Below, in pieces: positions 8,982 through 16,557 of a stretch of 64,000 nt of DNA (position 1 is its first letter; the number at the start of each line of letters is the position of its first letter). Source of the DNA: Flavobacterium sp. HSC-32F16 (GTDB lineage: Bacteria > Bacteroidota > Bacteroidia > Flavobacteriales > Flavobacteriaceae); contig NZ_JALKAC010000001.1 of assembly GCF_024171645.1 (NCBI RefSeq), forward strand, positions 434,001 through 498,000, given 5' to 3'. Position numbers and translations under genes: made by a program. The notes below the pieces were generated by a model. It was not told the origin of the DNA. It was given only the letters and a program-made list of their open reading frames with translations, and made no database searches.

Positions 8982-8989
8982 TAACTTTG
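8982..8989 (+). promoter_or_regulatory. Candidate -7 box TAACTTTG
   Basis: TAACTTTG matches TAnnTTTG and lies 27 bp upstream of the ATG at 9017, the usual distance for a Bacteroidota promoter. It would drive the RclC-like/AhpD-like pair separately from the AraC gene. No clear -33 element is visible, as would be expected if an activator is required. Confidence 0.5.
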
Positions 8990-9016
8990 TTTCATCAAAT
9001 AAGTAAAACTTTTATT

Positions 9017-9598
9017 ATGAAACAAATGTTACATTTTTTAGCAAATGCTCAACAGCAATTTATCCATTTCATCAGAATATCAACTGCAATTGTTATGATC
9101 TGGATTGGCGGACTCAAAGCCTTTCATTACGAAGCAGAAGGAATTGTTCCTTTTGTTGCCAACAGTCCGTTAATGAGTTTTTTCTACTCTAAAGAAGCTC
9201 CTGAATACAAACAATACAAAAACCTTGAAGGTCAGGAAATATCAAAAAACATTGCCTGGCACGAAGAAAATGGCACCTATGTCTTTTCAATTGGTCTTGG
9301 TCTTGTTATCGTTATCATAGGATTAATGAACTTAGCAGGTATATTTTATTACAAAATAGGTCTTATTGGCGGCCTGTTAACTTTTGCAATGTCATTGGTA
9401 ACACTTTCTTTCTTAATAACTACTCCAGAAGTGTACGTGCCAAATTTGGGCGGTGACTTTCCAACTGAGCATTTTGGCTTTCCATTTCTTTCTGCTGCGG
9501 GCAGACTCGTTATTAAAGATGTAATCATGATGGCCGCCGGACTGGTTACAGCTTCAGATTCTGCTCGAAGAATACTTTTAAATAAAATACAATCTTAA
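9017..9598 (+). CDS. YkgB/RclC-like (DUF417) inner-membrane protein
   Basis: The 193-residue protein has about four transmembrane segments (near 17-35, 98-118, 125-150 and 165-185). It carries DUF417 signatures: RISTAIVMIWIGGLKAFHYEAEGIVPFVANSPL near the N-terminus and AAGRLVIKDVIMMAAGL near the C-terminus. In E. coli the homologue RclC belongs to the reactive chlorine resistance operon under an AraC-type regulator, matching the neighbour here. The frame opens at a TTG at 8987, but ATG 9017 is preferred. It lies 18 bp before the AhpD-like gene and is probably co-transcribed with it. Confidence 0.85.
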   Translation: MKQMLHFLANAQQQFIHFIRISTAIVMIWIGGLKAFHYEAEGIVPFVANSPLMSFFYSKEAPEYKQYKNLEGQEISKNIAWHEENGTYVFSIGLGLVIVIIGLMNLAGIFYYKIGLIGGLLTFAMSLVTLSFLITTPEVYVPNLGGDFPTEHFGFPFLSAAGRLVIKDVIMMAAGLVTASDSARRILLNKIQS

Positions 9599-9616
9599 TT
9601 TTATAAAATAAATATC

Positions 9617-10156
9617 ATGAAAACAATTCAAGTTCCTGCTAAAGATCAATTAAACCCAATTTCACAATCTATATTGGAAACAGTAGAATCTAAAATGGGA
9701 AAAATCCCAAATCTATATGCTGTTATCGGTTATTCATCCTCTGCATTAAAAGCAATGTTAGATACAGAAGCTGCCCTTTCTACTGATTCTTCTTTTTCGG
9801 CAAAAGAAAGAGAAGCTGTAAACCTTATCGTTTCTCAAATAAATAATTGTGATTATTGTCTCGCGGCTCATACCATGATTGGAAAAATGAGAGGTTATAC
9901 CCAAGAAGATACCCTTGCTATTCGCAAAGCACAATTCAGCGATGTTAAACTTAATGCAGTTATTGTATTGGCAAAATCGATTACGTCTAATAAAGGAGCT
10001 GCTGACCCATATGATTTAGAACGTTTTTTTGAAGCGGGTTATGACGAAAAAGCTTTAGTAGAACTTACCGCATTGATTGCCTTAAGAAGTTTTACAAATT
10101 ATGTTTTTGCAAATACTAAAATTCCCGTAGATTTTCCTGAAGCGGCATCTTTATAA
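9617..10156 (+). CDS. AhpD-like alkylhydroperoxidase (carboxymuconolactone decarboxylase family)
   Basis: The 179-residue protein carries the family's redox centre CDYCLAAHT (CxxC followed by His, near residues 76-84) after NLIVSQINN. The preceding region, KMGKIPNLYAVIGYSSSALKAM, is typical of the peroxidase-related branch. AhpD-type enzymes reduce peroxides or recycle disulfides by means of the CxxC pair. It is the last gene of the AraC/RclC-like block and is followed directly by a strong terminator. Confidence 0.9.
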   Translation: MKTIQVPAKDQLNPISQSILETVESKMGKIPNLYAVIGYSSSALKAMLDTEAALSTDSSFSAKEREAVNLIVSQINNCDYCLAAHTMIGKMRGYTQEDTLAIRKAQFSDVKLNAVIVLAKSITSNKGAADPYDLERFFEAGYDEKALVELTALIALRSFTNYVFANTKIPVDFPEAASL

Positions 10157-10165
10157 TTTAGTCAT

Positions 10166-10208
10166 AAAAAAAACGTATCACATAAATTAAATGTGATACG
10201 TTTTTTTA
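10166..10208 (+). terminator. Rho-independent terminator after the AhpD-like gene
   Basis: A perfect 10-bp stem CGTATCACAT/ATGTGATACG is flanked by seven A on the left and seven T on the right, so it can act in both directions. It also faces the minus-strand HxlR relic that ends at 10234. Confidence 0.92.
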
Positions 10209-10233
10209 TTTCTTTATCCTCTCTTTTAATCTT

Positions 10234-10401
10234 CTATCCTGTTATTCCAGAAATTTTTTTGATAATTAAGTCCTTTAATCGTTCCTGATTATCATCTCCC
10301 CAGCGTCCTAAAACACCAATAACCGGAATCAAACTTTCACCAAAATCAGTTAAACTGTATTCAACCTTTGGCGGTACTACAGGATATATTTTCCTAACCT
10401 A
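10234..10401 (-). pseudogene. 3' relic of an HxlR-family regulator
   Basis: Reading the minus strand from about 10401 to the TAG at 10234-10236 gives about 55 residues beginning VRKIYPVVPPKVEYSLTDFG and continuing to GRWGDDNQERLKD. This is the C-terminal half of an HxlR winged-helix regulator, where [RK]xYPxVPPxVEYSLT is a hallmark. The N-terminal half, including the DNA-recognition helix, is missing, and an in-frame TAG lies immediately upstream of the conserved block, so it cannot be expressed as a functional protein. Confidence 0.75.
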
Positions 10402-10439
10402 TGTCCCGATTTGTACAATAGAGGAAAAACTTATCCTAT

Positions 10440-10610
10440 ATGAATCGTGATTCCTATAATACCACAATGAAACCTCTTGCTTTTGAAAGAAATTCTGAAA
10501 AAGCCGGTTTAAAAGCAGAAGTATCCGGAACTTTTTCCGGCAGTCCTCTCACCTTAACTTATAATTTTGAGTTTGATGATAAAAAAATCCAATCGCAGCA
10601 GATTAATTAA
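10440..10610 (+). pseudogene. 3' relic of an NTF2/SnoaL-like protein
   Basis: ATG 10440 to TAA 10610 encodes 56 residues ending in KAEVSGTFSGSPLTLTYNF followed by EFDDKKIQSQQIN. This resembles the last two strands of nuclear-transport-factor-2-like proteins, where a VSGxFxGSPxxLTYxF pattern is common. A complete domain needs roughly 110-130 residues, so the first half is missing. An in-frame TAG at 10419 closes the frame upstream. It lies back-to-back with the HxlR relic, which also lacks its 5' end. Confidence 0.55.
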
Positions 10611-10703
10611 TTTGTTTTAACCCGCACATTAATCAAATAAAACACTCATTAACAACCAAATATACTTTTAATTCATGCTGTATTATTTAACAAAATTTCA
10701 AAG

Positions 10704-10719
10704 CAACGATATATCGTTG
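10704..10719. promoter_or_regulatory. Perfect 16-bp palindrome CAACGATATATCGTTG
   Basis: The palindrome stands about 80 bp upstream of the sensor kinase gene, in an otherwise featureless AT-rich gap. Its 12-bp core ACGATATATCGT recurs exactly at 53422-53437, and with one change at 51714-51729, upstream of the quinone-detoxification-like genes. It is probably an operator for a dimeric regulator. Confidence 0.5.
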
Positions 10720-10798
10720 GCAGTCGATTTTCTAATATTTTAAATTTAAATACTATTATTATCAATACCTTCGTAGAGCCAGTTTAATCCATAAAAAA

Positions 10799-12409
10799 AT
10801 GCTTTCTAACCACTACAGAATAATTCTGTCTCTCCTTGTATGGTTTACATTTGGAGAAGTAAATGCATTGGCTCCTTTTACGAGCATAAAGCAGGCAGAA
10901 ATAACGGGAAAAAGTCAACTCGTTCTGGAAAATGATTTAGATCTAAAAACAGCTTATAACGAACTACAGGTAAAAATAGCAGAGGGAAGGCTAAACAAAT
11001 TACCGGAAAGCATAGACAAAATCAAAATTTTATTAAAAGTAAGCGACTGGTATGAAGCTTCATACAACAATCCTATAACACTAAAAAAAGCTTTGCAATA
11101 TGCTGAGGAAGCCCTTCAGATAAGTCAGACCCTTCATTCTAATATTTATACAGGTAAATGTTACCTGCAGCTTTCTATGGTGCAAGAGTTGAGAAATAAC
11201 AATTCGATGATAGAAGTCAACGCCAGAAAAGCAATAGAAGCACTAAATAAAACAAAACAAACAGATGATTTAGGAGAGGCATGGGTAATGGTTTGGTCAG
11301 CTAAAATGCGTACTGATGCACCAATAAAAGAAAGATTAATTCCAATTTTCAAAGCGGCATCTTTATTTGAAAAGTCCGGAAACAAAAAAAGAAGCGGCGA
11401 CTGCTACAGAGAAATCAGCGAATTGTATTTTTCAATCTCAGATTTTCATAACTCCTCAAATTCACTAAAAAAAGCGATCTCTTATTACAAGGCAGCCAAT
11501 CTTAATGAAACTGATATTTATCCCATTACCTCAAGACTGAACATCATTTATGAAACAGAAAAGAAAAGTCTGGATATTATCAAACTTAAAAATAAAACCT
11601 TATTACAGCAAAGCAAACTTAAAAATGAAGTTTTTTTGCGCAATTCAATGGTAACTTTTGTTTTCCTTTTACTTATAATTCTAGGTTTACTTTACAAAAG
11701 TTACAGATTCAAGAAAAAAACAAATAAGGTACTCGAAACGCAGCAAAATGAAATCAATAAAAAAAATAATGCACTGGAAAAGCTCGTTGTTGAAAAAGAA
11801 TGGCTGCTGAGAGAAATTCATCATAGAATAAAAAATAACCTGCATATGGTCGTAGGGCTTTTGGCAAGCCAGACAGAATTTTTAAAAAATGAAGAAGCAG
11901 TTCAGGCCATCAATAACAGTCAGAACAGGATTCAGGCGATGTCATTAATTCATCAAAAATTATATCAGTCAGAAAGTTTATCTATTATTGATATGCCTTC
12001 ATATATCTTTGAATTGACTGAATACTTAAAAGATTCATTTGAAATTAGAAACCTAATCCGATTTAGCCTGGATATAGACAGTTTTAATCTGCCTTTGTCA
12101 CACTCAATTCCAATTGGCCTTATTTTTAATGAAGCCGTTACAAATGCTATTAAATATGCTTTCCCAGATCAAAAAAACGGAATTATTACTATTTCACTTA
12201 AAGCCGTCGAAGATAATAAGTACATGTTAATTATTCACGATAACGGCATTGGGCTTCCACCCGATTTTGATCCTTATAATAACCCTTCATTGGGAGTTAA
12301 ATTAATGCATGGACTTTCTGCAGATATCGATGGAAAGTTTCTCATCAATAATTCAAATGGTACTAAAATAACACTTGAATTTATTTTTAACGAAAATAAT
12401 TCTCATTAA
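10799..12409 (+). CDS. Sensor histidine kinase (periplasmic TPR-like sensor, HisKA_2 type)
   Basis: The 536-residue membrane kinase has an N-terminal signal/anchor segment (about 6-25) and a helical TPR-like extracytoplasmic region (about 45-260). A transmembrane helix (about 282-300, MVTFVFLLLIILGLLYK) is followed by a short coiled coil, a HisKA_2 domain with LREIHHRIKNNL (His341 is the likely phosphate acceptor), and HATPase_c with NEAVTNAIKYAF and DNGIGL. This subfamily is common in Bacteroidota. The response regulator begins 12 bp downstream and is its probable partner. Confidence 0.92.
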   Translation: MLSNHYRIILSLLVWFTFGEVNALAPFTSIKQAEITGKSQLVLENDLDLKTAYNELQVKIAEGRLNKLPESIDKIKILLKVSDWYEASYNNPITLKKALQYAEEALQISQTLHSNIYTGKCYLQLSMVQELRNNNSMIEVNARKAIEALNKTKQTDDLGEAWVMVWSAKMRTDAPIKERLIPIFKAASLFEKSGNKKRSGDCYREISELYFSISDFHNSSNSLKKAISYYKAANLNETDIYPITSRLNIIYETEKKSLDIIKLKNKTLLQQSKLKNEVFLRNSMVTFVFLLLIILGLLYKSYRFKKKTNKVLETQQNEINKKNNALEKLVVEKEWLLREIHHRIKNNLHMVVGLLASQTEFLKNEEAVQAINNSQNRIQAMSLIHQKLYQSESLSIIDMPSYIFELTEYLKDSFEIRNLIRFSLDIDSFNLPLSHSIPIGLIFNEAVTNAIKYAFPDQKNGIITISLKAVEDNKYMLIIHDNGIGLPPDFDPYNNPSLGVKLMHGLSADIDGKFLINNSNGTKITLEFIFNENNSH

Positions 12410-12421
12410 TTCAATTTTAAA

Positions 12422-14371
12422 ATGGCAAAACCATTAAAAATACTTATTGTTGAAGATCAGTTTGTAGAGGCAAATCATTTACGATTAATGCTGAAAAAAG
12501 CGGGGCATTCTATAATTGGAATGGCACGTTCTGTGGCTGATGCCAAATATTATATTGCACAGCAGAGACCAGAACTGGTTCTTCTGGATATTTTTCTTTC
12601 GGGAAAGGAAACCGGCATTGACCTTGCCGAAATACTAAAAGACGATAACATTCCATTTATTTATCTATCGGCTAATTCTAATGAAGAAGTGCTCAGCAAA
12701 GCTAAATTGACGCATCCGTATGGTTTTTTAGTAAAACCTTTCAGAGAAAAAGATTTACTAATCACCATTGAAATTGCCGAATATCATCAGGAACACGGTA
12801 TTGAATCCTCAATTAGAAAAGAACTTTTATTTCAAAAGCAATTAAAAACAATTATTACAAAAAACGGTACTTGGGATGACAGAGTCCTGACCATTATTAC
12901 GGCCTTACAATCTCTTATTTCTTTTGATCTTGTAATGGCAGTTTTTTATATAGATGATACACTATCAAACAAAGTTTTGGGATATGCAAGAACAGGTTTG
13001 CACGAATATCAAAAAATAGGAATTGAGGAATTACAAAATATTACCGCTTTAAAAGAATCTGAAATAAATGAATTAAGAAATAAAAGTAAAGTGGAAACTG
13101 AAGCTGCTTTCTATAACGATCAGGATTTTATAAAAATATGCGATAAAACCCCAATCAAAAAGATGATTGCAAATTCAATGAATATGAAATCCAATCTTAT
13201 GCTTCCAATACCATTATCACGAAATGAAAATGGCGGATTGTACTTGTCTTTTTTCAGCAGACAAACTAATAATTACAATAAAAATCATGTAACGCTTTGC
13301 GAAAGACTTCAGGAACCTTTAATATATGCTATTGAAAATTTAGTTAGTCATGATAAAAAAATAGATCAAAAAAATAGTTCCGCTGCACATCATAAAACAG
13401 AAAAGAATGCAAAAGTAACAGGCTTTGAAACGATAGTAGGAAAAAGTCCGGTTCTGCTCAAATTATTTGATCATATTCTACAAGTCGCCCCAGCCGATAC
13501 AACTGTTTTAATTACCGGAGAAAGTGGTACCGGGAAAGAAAGCATTGCTCAAAGCATACAGCAGCTTTCGAACAGAAAAGAACAGCCATTTGTAAAAATT
13601 AACTGCTCTGCACTTCCTCCAAGTCTGATTGAATCTGAACTATTCGGACACGAAAAAGGAGCTTTTACAGGCGCCGCCGAAAGAAGAATAGGCAAATTTG
13701 AACAAGCACATAATGGTACATTATTTCTGGATGAAATTGGCGACATGCCTCTAGAAATGCAGGCAAAACTGCTTCGTGCTATTCAGGAAAAAGAAATTGA
13801 GCGCGTTGGCGGTAATCTTCCCATAAAAGTAAATGTTCGTATAATAGCGGCAACCAATTGTAATCTGGAAAAAGAAGTTGCTGACGGCCGTTTTAGACTT
13901 GATTTGTATTACAGGCTGAATGTATTTCCTATTCAGCTGCCACCACTGCGAGAACGTAAGGAAGATATTGGTCTTCTAGCACGTCATTTTATTGCTGTCT
14001 ATAGCTCTAAAACGGGGAAAAAGGTAACAGAAATAGCAGAAAGCGCACTCAAAAGTCTTTTATCCTATCAATGGCCGGGAAATATTCGCGAACTTGAAAA
14101 TCTTATTGAAAGAAGTGTTCTTTTAGCCAAAACAGAAACAATTGAGCATATTCCGCTTCCCGCTTTTGATGAAATAAAAGTAAATAATAACACAAATGAA
14201 TGGTACTTTAAAACCATTCAAGAAAATGAAAGAGAGCATATCATCAATGTTCTAGAAAAATGCAACGGCAGAATCAGAGGTGCAGGCGGTGCATCAGAAA
14301 TATTAGGACTTCCTCCTACTACACTAGCATCCAGAATGCAGAAACTCGGCATCAAAAGAAGCCATTTTTAA
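12422..14371 (+). CDS. NtrC-like sigma-54-dependent response regulator with GAF domain
   Basis: The 649-residue protein has a receiver domain (about 5-120, Asp56 in LVLLDIFLS, Lys in VKPF), a GAF-like segment (about 140-300), a sigma-54 AAA+ domain and a C-terminal Fis-type helix-turn-helix (about 610-645, ending [12 protein letters not shown]). The AAA+ domain has Walker A GESGTGKE at 366-373, the sigma-54 contact loop GAFTGA at 413-418 and Walker B LFLDEIGD. The intact GAFTGA loop means it should activate RpoN promoters. It lies 12 bp after its probable cognate kinase. Its stop codon falls inside the left arm of the inverted-repeat element starting at 14365. Confidence 0.95.
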   Translation: MAKPLKILIVEDQFVEANHLRLMLKKAGHSIIGMARSVADAKYYIAQQRPELVLLDIFLSGKETGIDLAEILKDDNIPFIYLSANSNEEVLSKAKLTHPYGFLVKPFREKDLLITIEIAEYHQEHGIESSIRKELLFQKQLKTIITKNGTWDDRVLTIITALQSLISFDLVMAVFYIDDTLSNKVLGYARTGLHEYQKIGIEELQNITALKESEINELRNKSKVETEAAFYNDQDFIKICDKTPIKKMIANSMNMKSNLMLPIPLSRNENGGLYLSFFSRQTNNYNKNHVTLCERLQEPLIYAIENLVSHDKKIDQKNSSAAHHKTEKNAKVTGFETIVGKSPVLLKLFDHILQVAPADTTVLITGESGTGKESIAQSIQQLSNRKEQPFVKINCSALPPSLIESELFGHEKGAFTGAAERRIGKFEQAHNGTLFLDEIGDMPLEMQAKLLRAIQEKEIERVGGNLPIKVNVRIIAATNCNLEKEVADGRFRLDLYYRLNVFPIQLPPLRERKEDIGLLARHFIAVYSSKTGKKVTEIAESALKSLLSYQWPGNIRELENLIERSVLLAKTETIEHIPLPAFDEIKVNNNTNEWYFKTIQENEREHIINVLEKCNGRIRGAGGASEILGLPPTTLASRMQKLGIKRSHF

Positions 14372-14543
14372 TTGTGAATTGTGAAATGTGAATTACCCAG
14401 CTACAGTGGCAAAAGCGGTGTGAATCTCTGTGCCATTTTCATAACTAACATTTCACTGCAAACTACCAACTATCAACTCCCAACTATCAACTATCAACTA
14501 TCAACTACCAACTATCAACTCGTCCACAATTCACAATTAAAAA
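14365..14543. repeat. Inverted-repeat-bounded element (MITE-like or repeat relic)
   Basis: A 19-bp sequence at 14365-14383 (TTTTTAATTGTGAATTGTG) is repeated as its exact reverse complement at 14525-14543. The 179-bp unit has no coding content. Inside are more GTGAA-type words and a tandem CAACTATCAACT-like array (about 14460-14520). The left arm contains the TAA stop of the preceding regulator. The open frame that can be drawn across it (14381-14647) follows the tandem repeat and is not a gene. No target-site duplication was recognised. Confidence 0.6.
14460..14520. repeat. Tandem repeat of ACTATCAACTACCAACT type
   Basis: About six degenerate copies of a roughly 8-9 base unit, AACTATCA/AACTACCA/AACTCCCA, run head to tail inside the inverted-repeat element. 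Such arrays can change length by slippage. Similar arrays are, from memory, scattered through flavobacterial genomes. Confidence 0.6.
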
Positions 14544-14564
14544 AAACGTTATTACGTTGCCTTA

Positions 14565-14584
14565 ATTTCGTCGTACGACGAAAT
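14565..14584. promoter_or_regulatory. Perfect 20-bp palindrome ATTTCGTCGTACGACGAAAT
   Basis: This 20-bp perfect palindrome stands 110 bp upstream of the first hydrolase gene of the 14.7-22.2 kb cluster and just outside the inverted-repeat element. It is GC-richer than its surroundings and the best operator candidate for the cluster. A TTACCGTTTG stretch at 14661-14670 resembles a -7 box with one extra base in its spacer. Confidence 0.55.
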
Positions 14585-14693
14585 ATAGTTCGTTTAAAAT
14601 CAATCAAAAACAATCAATTGACTAATATTCAATTAATTACAAAATAGGTTCGGTTTTCGTTTACCGTTTGGCATAACATTAAAACAGGTAATT

Positions 14694-15491
14694 ATGCTAA
14701 CTGAAAACCCTACTACAATACTTTTTATTACAGGTGCATTTGTCAGTAATAAATGCTGGGACGAATGGAAAGCTTTCTTTGAAAGTAAAGGCTTTAAAAC
14801 GCTGGCTCCAGCTTGGCCTTACAAGGACGCTCCTTCGGCAGTTTTACGCGATCGTCATCCAGATCCGCAAATTGCAAGTCTGCGATTAACTCAGTTAATA
14901 GAACACTTTGAAAATATTGCCAAAAGCCTTCCTCAAAAACCTATCGTTATTGGTCACTCCATTGGCGGACTTACAGCACAAATACTTCTACAGCGTAATT
15001 TAGCCGCAGCGGCAATTGCTATACATTCAGTTCCTCCACAGGGAATAATGACCTTCAAATTTTCATTTTTAAAAGCTGGCTGGGGACCGCTTGGTTTTTT
15101 TACTTCAACAAAAAAGACTTTTCTAATGAGTTTTAGCCAGTGGCAATATGCGTTTACTAACGGAATGCCTGAAGAATGGCAGGATAAAGCGTATTGCGAT
15201 TCTGTAATTCCAGAATCTAAATTAATCGTTCGAGATACGATTACTTCGGCGGCAAAAGTTGATTTTAAAGCTCCTCATAATCCTCTATTACTAATTGCCG
15301 GATCAACAGATCATACGATTCCTGAATCACTGAATTATTCCAATTACAAAAAATACACTGACAAAGATTCTATTACAGATTTCAAGGTTTTTCCAGAAAG
15401 AAATCACTTTGTTTTAAACCAGCCCGGATGGCAGGAAATCGCACTTTTCATACAAAACTGGCTCGAAAAACTTCCAGTTCAAAATTCATAA
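14694..15491 (+). CDS. Alpha/beta hydrolase
   Basis: The 265-residue cytoplasmic alpha/beta hydrolase has the nucleophile elbow GHSIGG (Ser near residue 89), a likely acid in AGSTDHTIPES and a likely catalytic His in ERNHFVLNQPGW. No signal peptide is present, unlike the next five genes. The substrate is unknown; the closest architecture is that of bacterial carboxylesterase or lysophospholipase-like proteins. It is first in a same-strand series running to 22196 and lies 38 bp before a lipoprotein hydrolase. A 20-bp palindrome upstream may be its operator. Confidence 0.85.
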   Translation: MLTENPTTILFITGAFVSNKCWDEWKAFFESKGFKTLAPAWPYKDAPSAVLRDRHPDPQIASLRLTQLIEHFENIAKSLPQKPIVIGHSIGGLTAQILLQRNLAAAAIAIHSVPPQGIMTFKFSFLKAGWGPLGFFTSTKKTFLMSFSQWQYAFTNGMPEEWQDKAYCDSVIPESKLIVRDTITSAAKVDFKAPHNPLLLIAGSTDHTIPESLNYSNYKKYTDKDSITDFKVFPERNHFVLNQPGWQEIALFIQNWLEKLPVQNS

Positions 15492-15529
15492 TAACCAATT
15501 ATTTTTTAACTAATTAAAATTTTAAAATC

Positions 15530-16549
15530 ATGAAAACGAATTTATTAAGTACCTCATTTTTTAACTTTAAAGGAAAAACGAAGCTTTTTTTTGCATTTGG
15601 CTTTTTACTATTGACTCTAATTTCTTGTAATAAAAAAGCAGAAGAAACTCCTGTGGCAGAAGCAAAACCAGCAGCATCAGCAGAAACAGCTCAAACTCCA
15701 CCTGCAAATCCGCCTGCCAATTTTAAACATGCCACCGCAGAAGTCAACGGAGTTAAAATTCATTATGTTATTGGCGGTAAGGGAGATCCGCTTGTTTTAG
15801 TTCATGGATTTGGACAAAACTGGTATATGTGGAATCGCCTATTGCCAGAATTATCAAAACATTTTACGGTTATCGCTCCCGATTTGAGAGGTGTTGGCGA
15901 ATCTGATAAACCAGAAAGCGGTTATGATAAAAAAACAATGGCAACAGATATTCACGAACTGGTAAAAAAATTAGGTTACAATAACATCAATCTTGCAGGA
16001 CATGATATTGGACTTATGGTGGCTTACGCGTATGCGGCGCAATACGGAAACGAAGTAAAAAAAATAGCTTTAATGGACGCACTTTTACCCGGAATTGAGC
16101 CAGTTTGGTCTAATGTGAAAGGATCTGCATGGTGGTTTGGATTTTTTGCATGGCCAGCTTCCGGCGATATTGTAAAAGGAAAAGAAAAAGAATTCTTAAC
16201 CAATTTCTGGCCGGTTGTAGGACACGCCAAAGATCCTTTTACTGCTGAAGAAACTGCAGAATTTATTAGAGCTTATGCTGTTGAAGGCGGTACAACTGCT
16301 GCTTTTAAATGGTTTGGGGCATTTGACCAAGACGGAAAAGACAACCTAATTTTCGCGAAGAAAAAGCTAAAAATGCCATTATTAGCAATGGGCGGAGAAT
16401 ATTTTGCTGCTGCTTTCTTAAAAGATCATTCCAAATTAGTGGCCGAAAATGTTTCTGAATCTAAAATTGCCGGCTCTGGCCACTGGCTTGTTCAGGAAAA
16501 TACAGCACAGGTACAAAAAGATTTACTTGCTTTTTTCTTGGCTAAATAA
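15530..16549 (+). CDS. Epoxide hydrolase/dehalogenase-like alpha/beta hydrolase lipoprotein
   Basis: The 339-residue protein has a lipoprotein signal (LLTLISC, lipidated Cys about residue 33), a Pro/Ala-rich linker (about 45-65) and an alpha/beta hydrolase domain. The oxyanion region is LVHGFGQNWYMW, and the nucleophile elbow is GHDIG rather than GxSxG, so the nucleophile is Asp, as in epoxide hydrolases and haloalkane/haloacetate dehalogenases. The closing His is in SGHWLVQE. It should act in the envelope. It is 8 bp upstream of the amidohydrolase gene, strongly suggesting co-transcription. Confidence 0.88.
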   Translation: MKTNLLSTSFFNFKGKTKLFFAFGFLLLTLISCNKKAEETPVAEAKPAASAETAQTPPANPPANFKHATAEVNGVKIHYVIGGKGDPLVLVHGFGQNWYMWNRLLPELSKHFTVIAPDLRGVGESDKPESGYDKKTMATDIHELVKKLGYNNINLAGHDIGLMVAYAYAAQYGNEVKKIALMDALLPGIEPVWSNVKGSAWWFGFFAWPASGDIVKGKEKEFLTNFWPVVGHAKDPFTAEETAEFIRAYAVEGGTTAAFKWFGAFDQDGKDNLIFAKKKLKMPLLAMGGEYFAAAFLKDHSKLVAENVSESKIAGSGHWLVQENTAQVQKDLLAFFLAK

Positions 16550-16557
16550 TTAAAATC

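Noticed and set aside
14461..14520. CRISPR-like array
   Set aside because: The repeated unit is only 8-9 bp, degenerate and contiguous, without spacers, and no cas genes are present.
14381..14647. 88-codon open frame on the plus strand
   Set aside because: Its middle part is the translated tandem repeat (NYQLPTINYQLS type) inside the inverted-repeat element; it has no domain and is not credible as a gene.
14660..14690. Sigma-54 promoter (TGGCA near 14669) for the hydrolase cluster
   Set aside because: TTGGCATAACATTAAAAC lacks the TTGC -12 element at the right spacing, so control by the neighbouring NtrC-like protein cannot be claimed.
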